A stretch of DNA of 64,000 nt from Mesodorylaimus sp. YZB2_4 (taxonomy: Eukaryota; Nematoda; Enoplea; Dorylaimida; Dorylaimidae), in NCBI GenBank assembly GCA_030248295.1, contig JASANH010001265.1, positions 434,001 to 498,000 on the forward strand, written 5' to 3'. The notes below the pieces were generated by a model that searched no databases, had not been told where the DNA came from, and saw nothing but the letters and a program-made list of their open reading frames with translations. This document shows positions 1 to 11,605 of this stretch, piece after piece. The stretch's first letter is position 1, and every line of letters starts with the position of its first letter. The position numbers and the translations under genes were made by a program.

Positions 1-129
1 GCTACATGTCCTTTTGCTAAAACTCTCCCGCCCCTAGCATACAAGAAACCTGTTTTCAGGCGCGCTATCGTTACTAGTTTTGTGTTTCGCGCGGCCATGG
101 GCGTCGTATTGGGTCTAGTAAGACTGATG

Positions 130-890
130 AGTAATCCGACTATAACAAAGTGTTGATCGCCTGCGTCGCCGTCTACCCGAGTGCTCATCAAGAAGACACT
201 ATATGAAGAAGACTGGGATGCATTCATCCCTGTTGCTTTGTTCGCATTTCGCACCACCGTGCATTCATCGACTGATTGCGAGTATTCGCCAGGTCAACTC
301 GTGCATGGCTGTGATTTGTCGTTTCATATCAACTCGTTGCTTCAGCTGCGTCACGTAATCGTGACCCAGCTAATGCAGCAGTTGACGGATGCATACAACA
401 TTGTAACAGAAGAAATCGCAAAGTCACAACAAGCTTAAGCCCAGCAGTATAACAAATCAATTCATCGAATACCATTCAAGGTCGGATCATTGGTGATGTT
501 CAAAAGAAACGCAGCGCCGAGAGGCTTGTCGTCAAAGTTACTAAATCGACTTTTGGGGCCTTATAGGATTCTTGCAATGTCTTCGCCTACAACCGCGTGC
601 ATTCGTCCTCTACTTCAGCTTGGATCGGATGAGTTGGTTCACGTAAACCACCTACAATTACTTCGTGGATATGTGTCTGGTCAAGTACAGACACCAGTGG
701 TGCTGCGTCAGCATCGAGACAGGATGCGATCACGGATCATGTGGTTGGCGTTCATGGCATCAAGACGAGTGGGTACATGTTGGAGGAGAGGAAGGAGGCA
801 TTTCTACGCCTGGTGGGCTGACAGCCTTTCCTCCTAGCTCGTTAGTTCAGCGCGAAGATAAGACATGTACCATGGTTCTCGATTTGCATT
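130..890 (+). pseudogene. Decayed Ty3/gypsy pol fragment (integrase C-terminal end)
   Basis: This is a broken piece of retrotransposon integrase. From about 138 the translation reads YNKVLIACVAVYPSAHQED. A short local duplication near 184-215 shifts the frame, and the match continues through an ALFAF / VHSST stretch, an in-frame TAA at 436-438, and then the GPY/F-like module (KVGSLVM, NAAPRGLSSKL, GPYRILAM, TACIRPLL, VNHLQLLRG). The same order of motifs occurs in the better-preserved element at 26.0-29.1 kb, so this is a diverged relative in the opposite orientation. After about 700 the similarity needs more frame changes (DEWV...TPGG...SLV) and fades near 860. No start codon or LTR is visible; the left end may be cut by the window. 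Confidence 0.85.
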
Positions 891-3559
891 GATACTAACC
901 TGCTGTTTTGTGTCTCTGTGTGTGTGCCTTTGGTGGCCCTCTCATAATCAGTCTGGAGTGGGGCCGCCTTATTAAACGATTGCTCTCGTATCGCGTCCCG
1001 CCCCGCCCCACTATCGCCAGTTCACAATGGTCGCTCTGTTGGGCTACCATGTTGCTAGTCCTCTGTCTCTGTCGTTTCCTATACCCTACCTAGCTTTGGA
1101 TTTACCTTACAAGGTTGCCTGGATTAGCCAACATGCTTTTCTAGCGACACCACCAGAGCAGTGTGCTCCCTCGGTTCATCGGTGGATGGCTCACGCTTTT
1201 CTGGAGGGGAAGGCATATACAGTAATATGTGCCTCAGTGCATTCTGTTGTCATAATACATCTAGTGTGCATCGAGACACACAGACCATTTGTATCCTCCC
1301 TGTCAGGGCCCGAGCTCAACTGAGACTGGTTTTCCTATTGTTCTGAGAGATTGGCGCGAATAGCTCCTGGACTGAGAATTGTCAGTATAAAGGCCCTCCG
1401 CGAGTGGAAAGGCCCTACGTGCTGCTTTTATTTCCTGGATACAAAATGCATATAATACGTAGGCTTTTACTGTCGCGAAGCAAAATTATTTATGCCACAA
1501 AGCCAGTGCAGAGACTTTCTGCTTTACTAAACGAGTCGGCTATACGTACCCTGTACTCGTGCTTGCACATAACAACCGATTTCTACGGTTCTCAAACGTA
1601 CAGTGCTCTTTACTTCTCTCTTGGCATTTCCATATGCCCAACCCACCCACAGATTCCTGCGCCCTATTTCTTGGACATAATACCATCAGCCAGTTTGGAC
1701 TGGAGGCCAGGCAAGGGTGGGCGGGAAGGGACGAAGCATATTGTGTCTCGGGAAGCTATGCTTTCCCGACATTTACTACTGTAGGTGGCTGGCATAATCC
1801 TTTCGCGCCCATGCTTGCTTATGCAGCTTGTGAGGTTTGCGGAGCGGAAATGAGTCAGACAGGCGAGGACAGCTAGGCCGTCTGGGGGCACCAGTTCGAA
1901 AGCACCTGGGGGGGACCGACCTGGATCGAATGAACAGGAAGACTAGCCATCCATGATGACTGCAGGTCACAACTCGAAAAGCCACACCCTTACAGTGTGA
2001 CGCTGACAGCATAGTAAAAGAAGTGATATGTGCAACCATATTTCCTGTGTCAGAAACAGGAGCTATACAACACGGAAATGAGAACGCTATGATGGACACT
2101 CATTGTCAGCTGGACAAGAATGGAGCTCGTATGAACACGCATCATACCCATAGACGATAAGACGATCGAGTAGCGACTGATAATGAGATATTATGGACGT
2201 GTGAAGCAGAGACCCGGATTCAGCGATGGAATTAAGAGAGAGTTTCTAGAAGGGTCGACCAAAACCAAGACCTGGATCCGATCCAATGCATTCCCTCGTC
2301 AGCACACCTTCATACTACGTGAGCTTGCAGCCATTTGGAGACCTAGTGTGAATATATGTAAGAATTCGATGCCCTAGAAAAAAAACTGAAAAAAATTTCT
2401 GAAAAAAGTAAATCCCTGAGTAAAAAGAAAACCCTGGCGTGCACCCATCACTAACGTCAATTTTTCGAAGAGCCCAATTTAAATAATTTGGATTGTTTTT
2501 TTGTTATTCATGATGCTCCTAATTACAGTGCGAAACGAAATTGATCTACAAAACGAGCACTAGCGTGTTTTGACTCTTGCAGGCGCGGAGGCAGTTAAGA
2601 ACGCTTAAAAAAGCAAAATTTACTGTGCTTACACACAGCTCAGGCTGAAAAAATGGAAAACTCGGCTTTGCATTTTCTCCCAGGCATGAATAGCAAAGCC
2701 CTCGTCGTAAGTGCCTCGACTGCGCACGGCTAAGCTTCTATTGCGGCAGGCGGAACAGTTGGAAATTGATTGCTATCAAAGTTACGAAAGGAGAGGGACA
2801 GAAACAACAGCTTCAAAGCATTAGCAAGATATTCGTTCGGAAACTCTCCCGCAGAGTTGGTATCACTGTGCACAGAACGTCTGTCAAACTCAAGTAACTC
2901 TGGAAACCATTCCTATGCTGGCGATACATCATGTTTTGCAGGCAAAATGCCCGATGCTCTCATCGCATTGTCATTCCGACCTGGAGCCCAAATTGCGAAT
3001 ACCACAAGGCGGTTTACTAATCATCATGATGACACTGAGTGAGCTACAGCGCTGAAGCCCCAAGTGAGATGATCATACAACTTTTCGAGTCCTTTGGCTT
3101 ATATCTCTTTTTTGAATCAGCCAAAAAGCACCAGCTGCAGAAAAAAGACGTAGTTGGTGCCTTTTGCCCTGCGATTTTTGGCAGATGGTGCGTTTTGGCA
3201 GATGAGAATTAGAAAAGTAGTATTTTCGGGCCTCAGTATTTTGTGTCATATTGTAGATACGGTTGCGTCGTTTTGGCAGATGAAACGTCTGAGTTCTCGA
3301 AGTATGTCTCGGCATTTAATGCACTTTTTGACTGTTAGTGCCTTTGGCATATACAGTAGGTATATTCTCTCGCTTATTTCTTCTAGGTTTCAAAAACTCA
3401 GGAGGCGAGCTCAGCCGTGTGCGAACATAAAGATTTTGAGGGGACTCTCAGCGCATCTCGAGCCTTTCAAGCAATACGAGAAATGCCCTCTTGTAGGCGT
3501 AAATGTCGATGCAGTAAGATACCACGGATAAGCAGTGTTAAAGGTTAACGTGTAGCGTC
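891..3559. other. Unassigned sequence, no supported gene
   Basis: I see no ORF with family features, no paired splice sites around coding-like sequence, and no terminal repeats. Open frames of 60-126 codons occur on both strands, but their composition looks like chance. A short imperfect repeat of TTTTGGCAGATG appears three times between about 3174 and 3284. Part may be degenerate transposon sequence continuing from the integrase fragment to the left. Confidence 0.4.
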
Positions 3560-4037
3560 TTCCACTAATCATATTTGTGTCAGATCTCTTATTTTTATGC
3601 TTCTCTAATCTTTAAAGTTGACGAGAACATTTGGCAAGTGATCTCGCTTTTATCACCAGCCAACTCATGTGCTCCAGATGGCGGTGCACAAAATATAGAA
3701 TGCAAAACATTCCTGCAGGTAATTTAATAACAGCACTACGGCCCTGTGCAGAAAATATTATTTACATTATGCAAGCACCGCTCATCATAAAAACATTTAT
3801 ATTGCCTTGTTTGGGCGTTTTCTAATGATGCCTTATTTCAAAAATCAGTATACCCCTGCCATGTATCGTCGAATGCCGCGTGGTCGAACCTCTGCTGCAC
3901 AGTAGAGTACTAGATACGTAGATATTTGCGAGGACTCACGAATATTGCCTGGATTACTGTGCATTCTCGGAGGAGGTAATGAATTCCGTGCGTCATCTCC
4001 ATGATTGAGCAGCAGGTATGTTATTAAGAGTCAGTTA

Positions 4038-4053
4038 GGGGGGGGGGGGGGGG
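4038..4053 (+). repeat. G16 homopolymer
   Basis: Run of 16 G about 60 bp upstream of peptide gene 1. A second run of 15 G lies in that gene's intron at 4779-4793. Such runs are prone to length errors in both replication and assembly. Confidence 0.9.
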
Positions 4054-4062
4054 CTCAGGAAG

Positions 4063-4095
4063 TATATAGGTATCCGCCAACAGCCATTTCTCATA
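4063..4095 (+). promoter_or_regulatory. Possible TATA box and initiator of peptide gene 1
   Basis: TATATA at 4063-4068 is followed about 30 bp later by TCATAC (4091-4096), and the start codon is at 4116. The layout resembles the clearer TATA/TCAGT pairs of copies 3 and 4, but both elements are weaker here. Inference by position. Confidence 0.4.
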
Positions 4096-4115
4096 CACGT
4101 TGATCGAAAGGCAAG

Positions 4116-5099
4116 ATGTATTTCTCTCACATTGGTATCGGGCTGGTGTTATTTCTACAGCCACTCTTGGCTTGTGCTGAGGAAGCGAATACCGGGGATT
4201 CCAAGTAATGGTTCTGGAGATCTGTTTCTCTTGTTCTTTATGCCCACCAGGACCCCATCGATGCAGTATTAGGAATGTTTGTTAATCGTGTGGGATAAAA
4301 GTCCCGTGTGGGTGATACACGCTTGGCATTCAATAGAGGGGCTCGGGTTTTTGACCAAGGACTGTCTACCATTCCTTAACAACATCAGCATTCTTGTATA
4401 TGAGCAACACCGCAGCCAGTTCTGTACACCCAGCAAGAAATTTATCACTGTCACCAAACTTCTTCTGCCAAGCCTGTATAGCAGTATAGCTGTACCCCGA
4501 ACGTATGAGTTATTTTCTAAAGGCTAAAAATTAAGGCTTCACGTTGGAGCGTTTTGGAGGACTTAGCGGGTAGGCTAAAAAAAAGAATGACGTCAATGTC
4601 ATTGTGATCATATTTTTGAAAAGGCAAAAGCCAAGGGCAATGTTGATGGCTCATCTAACACAAAAAGCTTGGAAAAACATTTCTACAAACTGTAATAATC
4701 GTTTTTGATCAATTATACATATTGCCGAAATTACGGTAGGAGACCATATCCTGAGGTTCCTCCGCATTTATTCTAGTTGGGGGGGGGGGGGGGTTACGGT
4801 AGGAGAGACTGATGGCCACATAAACAAGCGGCTATGTCGGCGAGCTAGGTGCCCCCAAAAAAATCGTGGGCTTTAAATAACCGTCAGCCGAGCCATTTTG
4901 TTTCAGGGGTGGTACTCGAAAATCCATCAAAGTCCTTGGGGCGATGCCGAATCGGAGCTTTGCTCCAGGAGAAGTTCAAAAACGCCAAGAGAAGCAACAG
5001 AAGACCGAGAAGAACAAGAATATACCGCGCATACGCACCAAGGGTGGTATCTTTATCAACTGCTATTTCAGCCCGATTCAGTGCATATTTATTCAATGA
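4116..5099 (+). CDS. Allatostatin C-like prepropeptide, copy 1
   Basis: Two exons: 4116-4204 and 4907-5099, joined across a 702-bp intron (AA|GTAATG ... TTTGTTTCAG|G), giving 93 residues. Exon 1 encodes a signal peptide (MYFSHIGIGLVLFLQPLLAC). Exon 2 holds a charged, Gln/Lys-rich spacer (KRQEKQQKTEKN) and a single C-terminal peptide, GGIFINCYFSPIQC followed by IFIQ. The two cysteines enclose six residues, and CYFSPIQC matches the allatostatin C core CYFNPISC at six of eight positions. Known allatostatin C precursors are secreted, carry one copy at the C-terminus, and act through somatostatin-like GPCRs. The expected disulfide and neuroendocrine role are inferred. A basic site (RTK) precedes the peptide. 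Unlike copies 3 and 4 there is no C-terminal Gly, so no amidation is predicted. Confidence 0.75.
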
Positions 5100-5598
5100 T
5101 TGCTTTCTGGGTCACTAAGAATTAAATGAAGTCCCAGGAAAGTCATGGAGTCATAGCCCCTTGTCAAGACTGTAAGCCCTGCACTGCAACAGTCCTGCAA
5201 CTCTTTTTGCTGGAAGTGCTCAGTAAAGTCGCATTGGTCCTTCATGTCATGGAATTGCGGTTGTGATCGCACTACCGTAATCCTCCATCAACGCATTGAT
5301 AACATCCGGAGTGTCAGCCACGAGAAGCGTTATACAGTATATGCATGTATATCCAATACGATGACAATCAGATAAGAGGCAGGCAACTACACTTACTTAC
5401 AATAGTTTACCCCGTGCGATGAAAACCAGGGGCCTCTCGCTGGAAGAAAAGTGATGTAAATGTCTAGAGAATATAGGGCTGACAAGCATGCGATTCTTGT
5501 CATGACAATTTGTCGAAAGAATAGAGCCCCAAGCATCGACCGATCTGACCCTCAGCCCGGATCCCAATCCCGATCCGTTCCATACTTTGCATCTGCCT

Positions 5599-5627
5599 GA
5601 TCCGATCCGATCCGATCCGATCTGATT
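5599..5627. repeat. GATCC microsatellite
   Basis: Tandem (TCCGA)n ending in a degenerate unit. A related but degenerate GATCCG-rich patch occurs at about 59110-59150. Confidence 0.7.
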
Positions 5628-5887
5628 CTAACTGATCTTAAACCAAAAAATGTAAACAGAATCCTGCACAATCTTGGTTCTTCATTCATTGAGCAAAAAA
5701 ACTCGGAGCTCAGATTGTTTTATATTTCTTAATTTCTACAATAAACGATAGATCTCTTTTCTTTCTTTAGACAAACGAAAGCTTTTTTGGACAAGGAAAA
5801 CCAATTGCTTTCACAGGGCTCCCATCAGCCAGATAGAACAAATTCAAAAGAGGTTATAGAGGGCTTCGAGGCGGGGTGGGAGGAAGG

Positions 5888-5966
5888 TTGGGCCGTCGCC
5901 TAGCGGTTGAGGCGTCTGCCTGTCATGCTAGGTGCCAGCGATGGTTTGACTCCCGCCTGTGTGAAA
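5888..5966 (+). repeat. tRNA-derived SINE-like element (family A)
   Basis: The sequence contains an A-box-like stretch (GCCTAGCGGTTGAGGCGTC) and, about 30 bp on, a B-box-like GGTTTGACTCCCG. It does not close a proper acceptor stem, so it is not a functional tRNA. A second member in opposite orientation lies at 35843-35925. The common stretch is roughly GTCTGCCTGTCA-GC-AGGTG. This fits a tRNA-derived SINE head; the body and tail are not delimited. Confidence 0.55.
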
Positions 5967-6879
5967 ACTTATCAATACATAGTTCTATGTTTCCTAGCCA
6001 TCGAGTGTGATGTGTAGTGCTTGGCTAGGGATAATTACAAAACGACATGACATGAGCTGGCATGGCTTATCCATTTCTCAGATGTATTTAAGCATGTATC
6101 GAAACTAAGTATTTTTATGATCAGTTTTCAAGTTATGTGTAATAATTGATAATTGCAAAGGGAAAGGTTCAAAAAAGCTTTACAGATGAAAAGTGCGCTT
6201 AAATGAGGAAAAAAAGGCTCATTCGCAAAAAACATAAAAATCCTGATCCACGATTGCCCTGATCTTGATCCCAAAAAAATGATCTTGACCTCTTGTTCCT
6301 TATCCATTTCTTAAATTTCCCAACGCAAATGATTTCCCTCTGACCTCGGAAATTCAAGTAAATTTTTATTTTCCCTGAGGAGACTTTTGAGTAAACACTG
6401 TGGATGAAGCTGCTTATTTAAAGCGACACCGCCTGAACAAAGGTTGCAACACAGTGTGATGCTTCGCGCCGATTACTGAGGTATTCGTTGACGAGCGAGA
6501 TCGTAAAAAAACTTCGCGCTGCCCTTAGTACAACGGTTTCAGTACTGCGAACTGTTTTGCGAGCGGTCAAATCAACTACGTAAGCATGAGCTCGGCCACA
6601 AGCCTTCACGTCTTCGCTCGAATGACTTTTAAGGAACTCTAGGCTACGAGTACTACCTAGAAACGAGTTACACTACGAATTTCCTTGGAAAATTCTTCCA
6701 GGGCTCTGTTTGCGTCTGGTAGCCTCCAGTCTCTTGAAATAATTCTATCGAAATAATAGCTCGAGGATAAAATTGGCGGGTCCCAGAAGCTTGGGCAAGA
6801 TAACCAGGAAGCCCATAATTTCTCAATCTTTTTTACCACTCCTGGTCGGTCCAGAGGAAGGTCAATTTTTGGCCCTTTC

Positions 6880-7350
6880 ACCTGCGGGCTAGTGGGACTT
6901 CTTAGTTGACCCTATCTCGCCATCGACTAAGGTCAATGCGGGATGCATTCCCAGCAAGTGTGTGTGAGTCCCTACCTCGCGATGTCGCCGGTTACCCCGT
7001 GGGGCAACCATACCCAGGTCGAGCCCCATACGGGGAGGGGACCCGAATGCAAGAGCCTCCTGCCCCATAAGGTCTCTCCTCGTTTATCGGCCCCGCAGGA
7101 ATGGCGGGTGAGTCACCCTCCGCCAAACGTGCAAGGCGCTGAAGCGCTTGTGTGTCCCACGATCTTAGTGCGCTGAAGCGTTTACGTGAGGAATAAACAG
7201 TGACAGTGAGGCGCAGAGGAAACTTCACTACTTCTCTCGTAGTTTTTCGATCTGCCCCCTACTCTGTCTAAAAATCTGGGAGCCGAACCACGCATCGCTG
7301 CAAGCACTGGGGTGGGGAGGAAGGAACAAAGCCCAAACGCTACTGGTCCG
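6880..7350. other. GC-rich block without identified gene
   Basis: This stretch is clearly more GC-rich than its surroundings and lies in the extra DNA that separates copy 1 from copy 2 of the duplication. Frames of 74-78 codons exist on both strands but show no family motif. An inserted transposon fragment is a reasonable guess only. From 7350 to 7880 nothing is recognised. Confidence 0.3.
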
Positions 7351-9496
7351 CTAACGGTAGGTCACCTCAACCCATACAGTATGAGAGTTGCGCATGGAGA
7401 TTAATCGCGGACCCCTTACAGTACGCGATTTCCGTGACATAGATGTAGATGGCCATAGAATCTGGACAGGTGTAACATGCTTGGGTAGTCTGGCAACCTG
7501 AACACAGTTTGGTCTTGAGCTAACCAAAAAAAGACACTAGGTGCTCGAGCTCTCTAGATGTAGCCTCTTCAGACACCAACTTATGTCATTCTTGACTCAG
7601 GCTGATGCGCACTTTTAATGAGTCATATCTGTTACAGAGTGAAAGAAGCTAAAAAATATATCGATTCAGCTGCGAGCATTCCGAATCGAGCCCAGGATGA
7701 AGGAAAAAGATTTTATTTGCGAAGTGATTTGATTGTTTGCATCTCGATGATCTAACCCGAAAACCCGTCATCAAAACTGTGCACCAAGAACGAGTCACAT
7801 CGTGGGTACGTGCACAAGTTGCCTTAGCTTACTTGAGCATGTAGCTTTTAAGTTTTAAACAGAAACTGGATTGTCGGCAGGGCGTGTATTCTTTAGAGGA
7901 GAAGATATTTCATTATGGGAAATTTCTTGTTTGGGCAGCTCAAGACTGACAGTAAGGCTACAAACCTAGGAGATGAAGACGAGAAGAATCGATTTATGTG
8001 AATCACGTATGCAAATACTGTACGGGTATGTAACTAATGAAAAGCTACGGGATGCTGCGATTTCGTGCTTACATAAAGGAGTTGTCGAAACAGGAATTCA
8101 ACCCTAAACTCGGAACCATTCTATGAATCGCCAGTCATAATACACAAACCAAGATCTGCAGCAGATGTGAGCTTGTAGTTAATTATACTGCCTAAAGTGA
8201 AAATGAACTGTTCTGATGGAATGGCAGGAGACTGCGGAACATTTTTTTCGGTCAAAAATGGCATGAAAAATAACAGTGCTTACGAGATATGAAATGCTTA
8301 GCAAATTCTCGTCTGTTGCGTTAAGCCCCAAACATGAAAGACAGTGAAGATTTTAAGATTTTCATTTTAAGATTTTAAATTAGGTGAAGGAGAAAAAAAA
8401 GAAAAAGAGAAGAAATGTGTCTATTCCAAAAGAAGATTGACGAGGAAAGAAATGAAGCTCATTTACAAAGAAAACTGAATTTGACTTTTTCCTTAAAAAA
8501 CCAAAAAGGCCGGAGAGGTGGGTGGAAGAAGATTATGCTAAAGGACTGAGCGGCGCCCATCGAGTGTCTCCCAAAGAAATTTAGTCGGAAAAATCGAGGA
8601 TCAAAGTTTGCTCAAACTCATAGAACTCATGGAATAAGCAACGCTGATAAGCTAGATACAGTCATTTCCGCGACGAACGTGTGTCGGAAGTGTTGTCTCA
8701 AAATTTTTTGGCTTGAATGAATCCTCGTCTGTACTTCTCCAAGGACTTCTATTTTTATCGCTCCATATGGCCACTCAGCGTGGTCACCTTCGGGTCGAGT
8801 TTACCAGACACCCGGCTGCGTGAAAAAATATTAAGGAAGATCTATACCGCAGCCGTTTTTATAGTCGTGCTCCTCCTCTAGCAAAAATATAATAATTCAT
8901 AGCGTACAGAAACCAGATTCTTTAGCGCTATATACCTTTTTTGCATCTAATTATTTAAAAACCCCGGCTGAAGCTTTGAAATGCAACACTGCAACAGTGA
9001 GGTTAAAACAATAAATGCCCCGAAAATTCTATACGCGCGAATACTCTTCAGACAAAGTTCAGAGCAAATCTCCCACGGGCTGTAAGAGACCATTCAGGTA
9101 TAGTAAATCTACATTAATGATGAATGAGCAGCTCGCTGCACAGTCAGAGCTAATTTTCCCTGTCTTGGATTGAAATCACACTTGACACATTCTGTTGTCC
9201 CAGCCGAATATACCTGACCTGGGGATAAACTAAAAATAATCCTATTAACCAGCGTTTTTATTTACTCACTTACCAAACTAACTCGCATCCCGTTTAAACT
9301 TCAGAAACGACCAGGCTTATGCTTAAGGTTGCTTGCCACCAAGCTGCAACCAAGCTTGCCATAGCATAAGACGACGGTCGGAGTAAGGCGAGCGTAACGT
9401 TTTGACAAATTTTCTGCGAGGTTGTCGCAAATCAACTTTTGCTCGGGGCTGGCAGATGGCATGATGAAGACATAATAAGATGGTTGCAGCTCCGGC

Positions 9497-9530
9497 ACTT
9501 TGAACTTTGAACTTTGAACTTTGAACTTTG
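9497..9530 (+). repeat. (ACTTTGA)n minisatellite
   Basis: Nearly five tandem 7-bp units. The duplicated counterpart near 17130 has only one unit (TACTTTGAAG), so the expansion happened after the duplication. Confidence 0.85.
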
Positions 9531-10133
9531 TCAGCCATACAATCCAGTGCTATATTTTTAAAAAAAGGTTGACTGGCTCAAGCTTTTACGCGCCGTGATC
9601 AATTTTGTCAGAGCCGCCGCTTATCGGATAAACGAAGAAGCTCTGTAGAAGACCTCCGAACTAAACATATTGCTTATCCAGGCGTGCAACGAATGGAATT
9701 GCGGAAGAGTTCGATATGCTGTATGTGATAGATAGAACAGATTATCAAACTTGCTCGAGCATTACCTGATGGAATATACCCCACGCATATATCTAAAAAT
9801 ACATTTCAGAGGTCAGATAAATTTGCCTGCCAATAAAAATTTCACGACAAGATCAAATTAGATCTCCTTTATCTACAAGAGCGAGGCTGAAATATTCGTT
9901 GCTTGAATCTTTCTGTTAACGTACACTGTACAAACCCTGTTAAATAGGTTGTGTGAATTGGTCTGTTAATTATTTTGTCAGTCTCCTGCTGATGCCGTAC
10001 ATGAGCAGAAAACTGCTCTGCCCGAGGCTGTCACTGCACCAGTGTGTAGCCATATTTGAGTGATTTTGATAGGAAATAATTACGCTCTTGATTTTTAAGA
10101 CACGGCCACACCATACCGATTACTTTTTGAATT

Positions 10134-10147
10134 CCCCCCCCCCCCCC
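10134..10147. repeat. C14 homopolymer
   Basis: Run of 14 C near the end of duplication copy 1. Confidence 0.9.
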
Positions 10148-10343
10148 GCCCTTAGCTCGTTGCCGGACCTGCTTACTTAGCATTTATACCCTCATAAGTG
10201 TAGGGCTTTCACAATAAGCGTACATCTAATATAAACGAGTTACACCACTTTACTGGAACGGTTCACTGTACACCACCAGATTTGCCATCGGTCTGACACT
10301 TCCGCATTTTTTGGGGCGAGCTGACCATACAATCTTGCTAAGG

Positions 10344-10381
10344 GCCGAGACATTGACGGGAATGCCCGTCAATGTCTCGGC
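10344..10381. repeat. Perfect 17-bp inverted repeat with 4-nt loop
   Basis: GCCGAGACATTGACGGG is followed by AATG and its exact reverse complement. No ORF or transposon end is evident beside it. It could be a hairpin-forming site, a small non-coding RNA stem, or a fold-back artefact. Confidence 0.85.
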
Positions 10382-11605
10382 AACCAATAATGGGACAATG
10401 AATAACCTATTTTTACAAATTTAGATGAATTAGGAAAATGAATGAACAGAATTTTACAGAACTCTTCAGTCGCACTCGAGATTAATAAAGCGTGATTTAT
10501 TATTCTTGGGAAAATAAGACAGCGTCTGTGGTGTCTTTTCGTTATTAGCCTTATCATAAAGATACTGTACACATCAATGTGTTTTACTTCGAAGGTCTTC
10601 TACAAAACTGTATATGACGCCTTAGCTTGCCTGACTAAAAAGGAATGTCCCGAGGTGTTAGCCCGGAATTGGTATCGCGAAACGTTTTTGTAACAATAGA
10701 ACACATTTTTGAGAATGTTTGCATTTGATATGCAGTCAGTTCTTACTCTGATGCCTTGGGTAAAGCTTGTTGGTCTGCGCTTCAGGATGAGAGGGAACGT
10801 TTGAAATTGACTCAGTTTTATAAATTTTCCCACAGTACTGTTGATTTTGGAAATGCCCGCCTCGTTCACATACAGTATCTGATTTTCCTGTTAGCGCTCG
10901 TACCTGCGAAGCCCATCACCTGGTTGTCCTCAGGCATTTTACTTAGTCTTATAAGCAAAGCTTTATATGTTCCTCCACGCTTTTATGGAATGCTGCGCCT
11001 TCTGAGACGGTTCTTGGAAGTTTCCCACGTTTTTTTTTTTAAATGACATTTGGGTTATGATTTGGGCTATGCATTTTTATGCTTATTTTTTTGTCCTGTG
11101 TCTCTCGCTCCTAGAGTGCATGTATTTGCTTTATGAAGACTAGGTGAATACTCCAGCGTGGGTTAATCAGTGGAGCCTGTCTCTGACTCCAAAAGTTATG
11201 CAAGGTGTCTTCATTATTTGGATTTGTCAAGCCTTGCTAAAGACTAGAGTAAACAGACTTGTCGCTTTGAGACACACTTGGATTTGCAAATTATTTGTCC
11301 ACTATTGTGGGTAATTCGAAGGAATTCTGTTTTTTTAAGGATCACTAGGGAATAACAAAAGATCAAAATTCGGGTGCGTAAAAAAAGGAATCCTCATTGA
11401 AATATTTTCACATAGTCATCTTTACAGCAAAGTCACCATATGTACGGAGGAGTTGCGCGGTTTCTTCCTAAAGGAACTTCAGCTGCCGCTAAAAAATTCG
11501 GGTCAACCGGACCCGAAATTTCAGGTCAGGGACTTTCGGGTCGGGTCGATCGCGATTTGACCGACGGGTCGGCCCGTCGGCTTCAACCCGATTTGATCCG
11601 GTGTC
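10382..11605. other. Unassigned sequence
   Basis: No supported gene. The last part (about 11500-11605) is rich in CGGGT-type repeats and abuts the retrotransposon remnant. Confidence 0.35.

Larger units (their letters stand above)
3560..10110 (+). repeat. Segmental duplication, copy 1 (carries allatostatin-like gene 1)
   Basis: Long stretches here match 13.6-17.7 kb in the same order and orientation. Examples: the upstream block ending GTGCGTCAT near 3990 versus 13920; the 3' flank of the peptide gene (5100-5330 versus 14960-15220); and 7880-10110 versus 15890-17730, for instance GAAGACGAGAAGAATCGATT near 7977 versus GAAGACGAAAAGAATCGATT near 15965. Copy 1 carries about 2 kb of extra DNA between 5.3 and 7.9 kb, including a SINE-like element and a GC-rich block. 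Divergence is substantial (many substitutions and indels), so the duplication is not recent. Confidence 0.8.

Noticed and set aside
4849..5125. Open frames of 75-89 codons on the plus strand in other frames across exon 2 of peptide gene 1
   Set aside because: They are shadows of the real frame, which continues from the spliced signal-peptide exon and carries the conserved ring.
5888..5966. Functional tRNA gene
   Set aside because: A- and B-box-like motifs are present but the ends cannot form a seven-base-pair acceptor stem.
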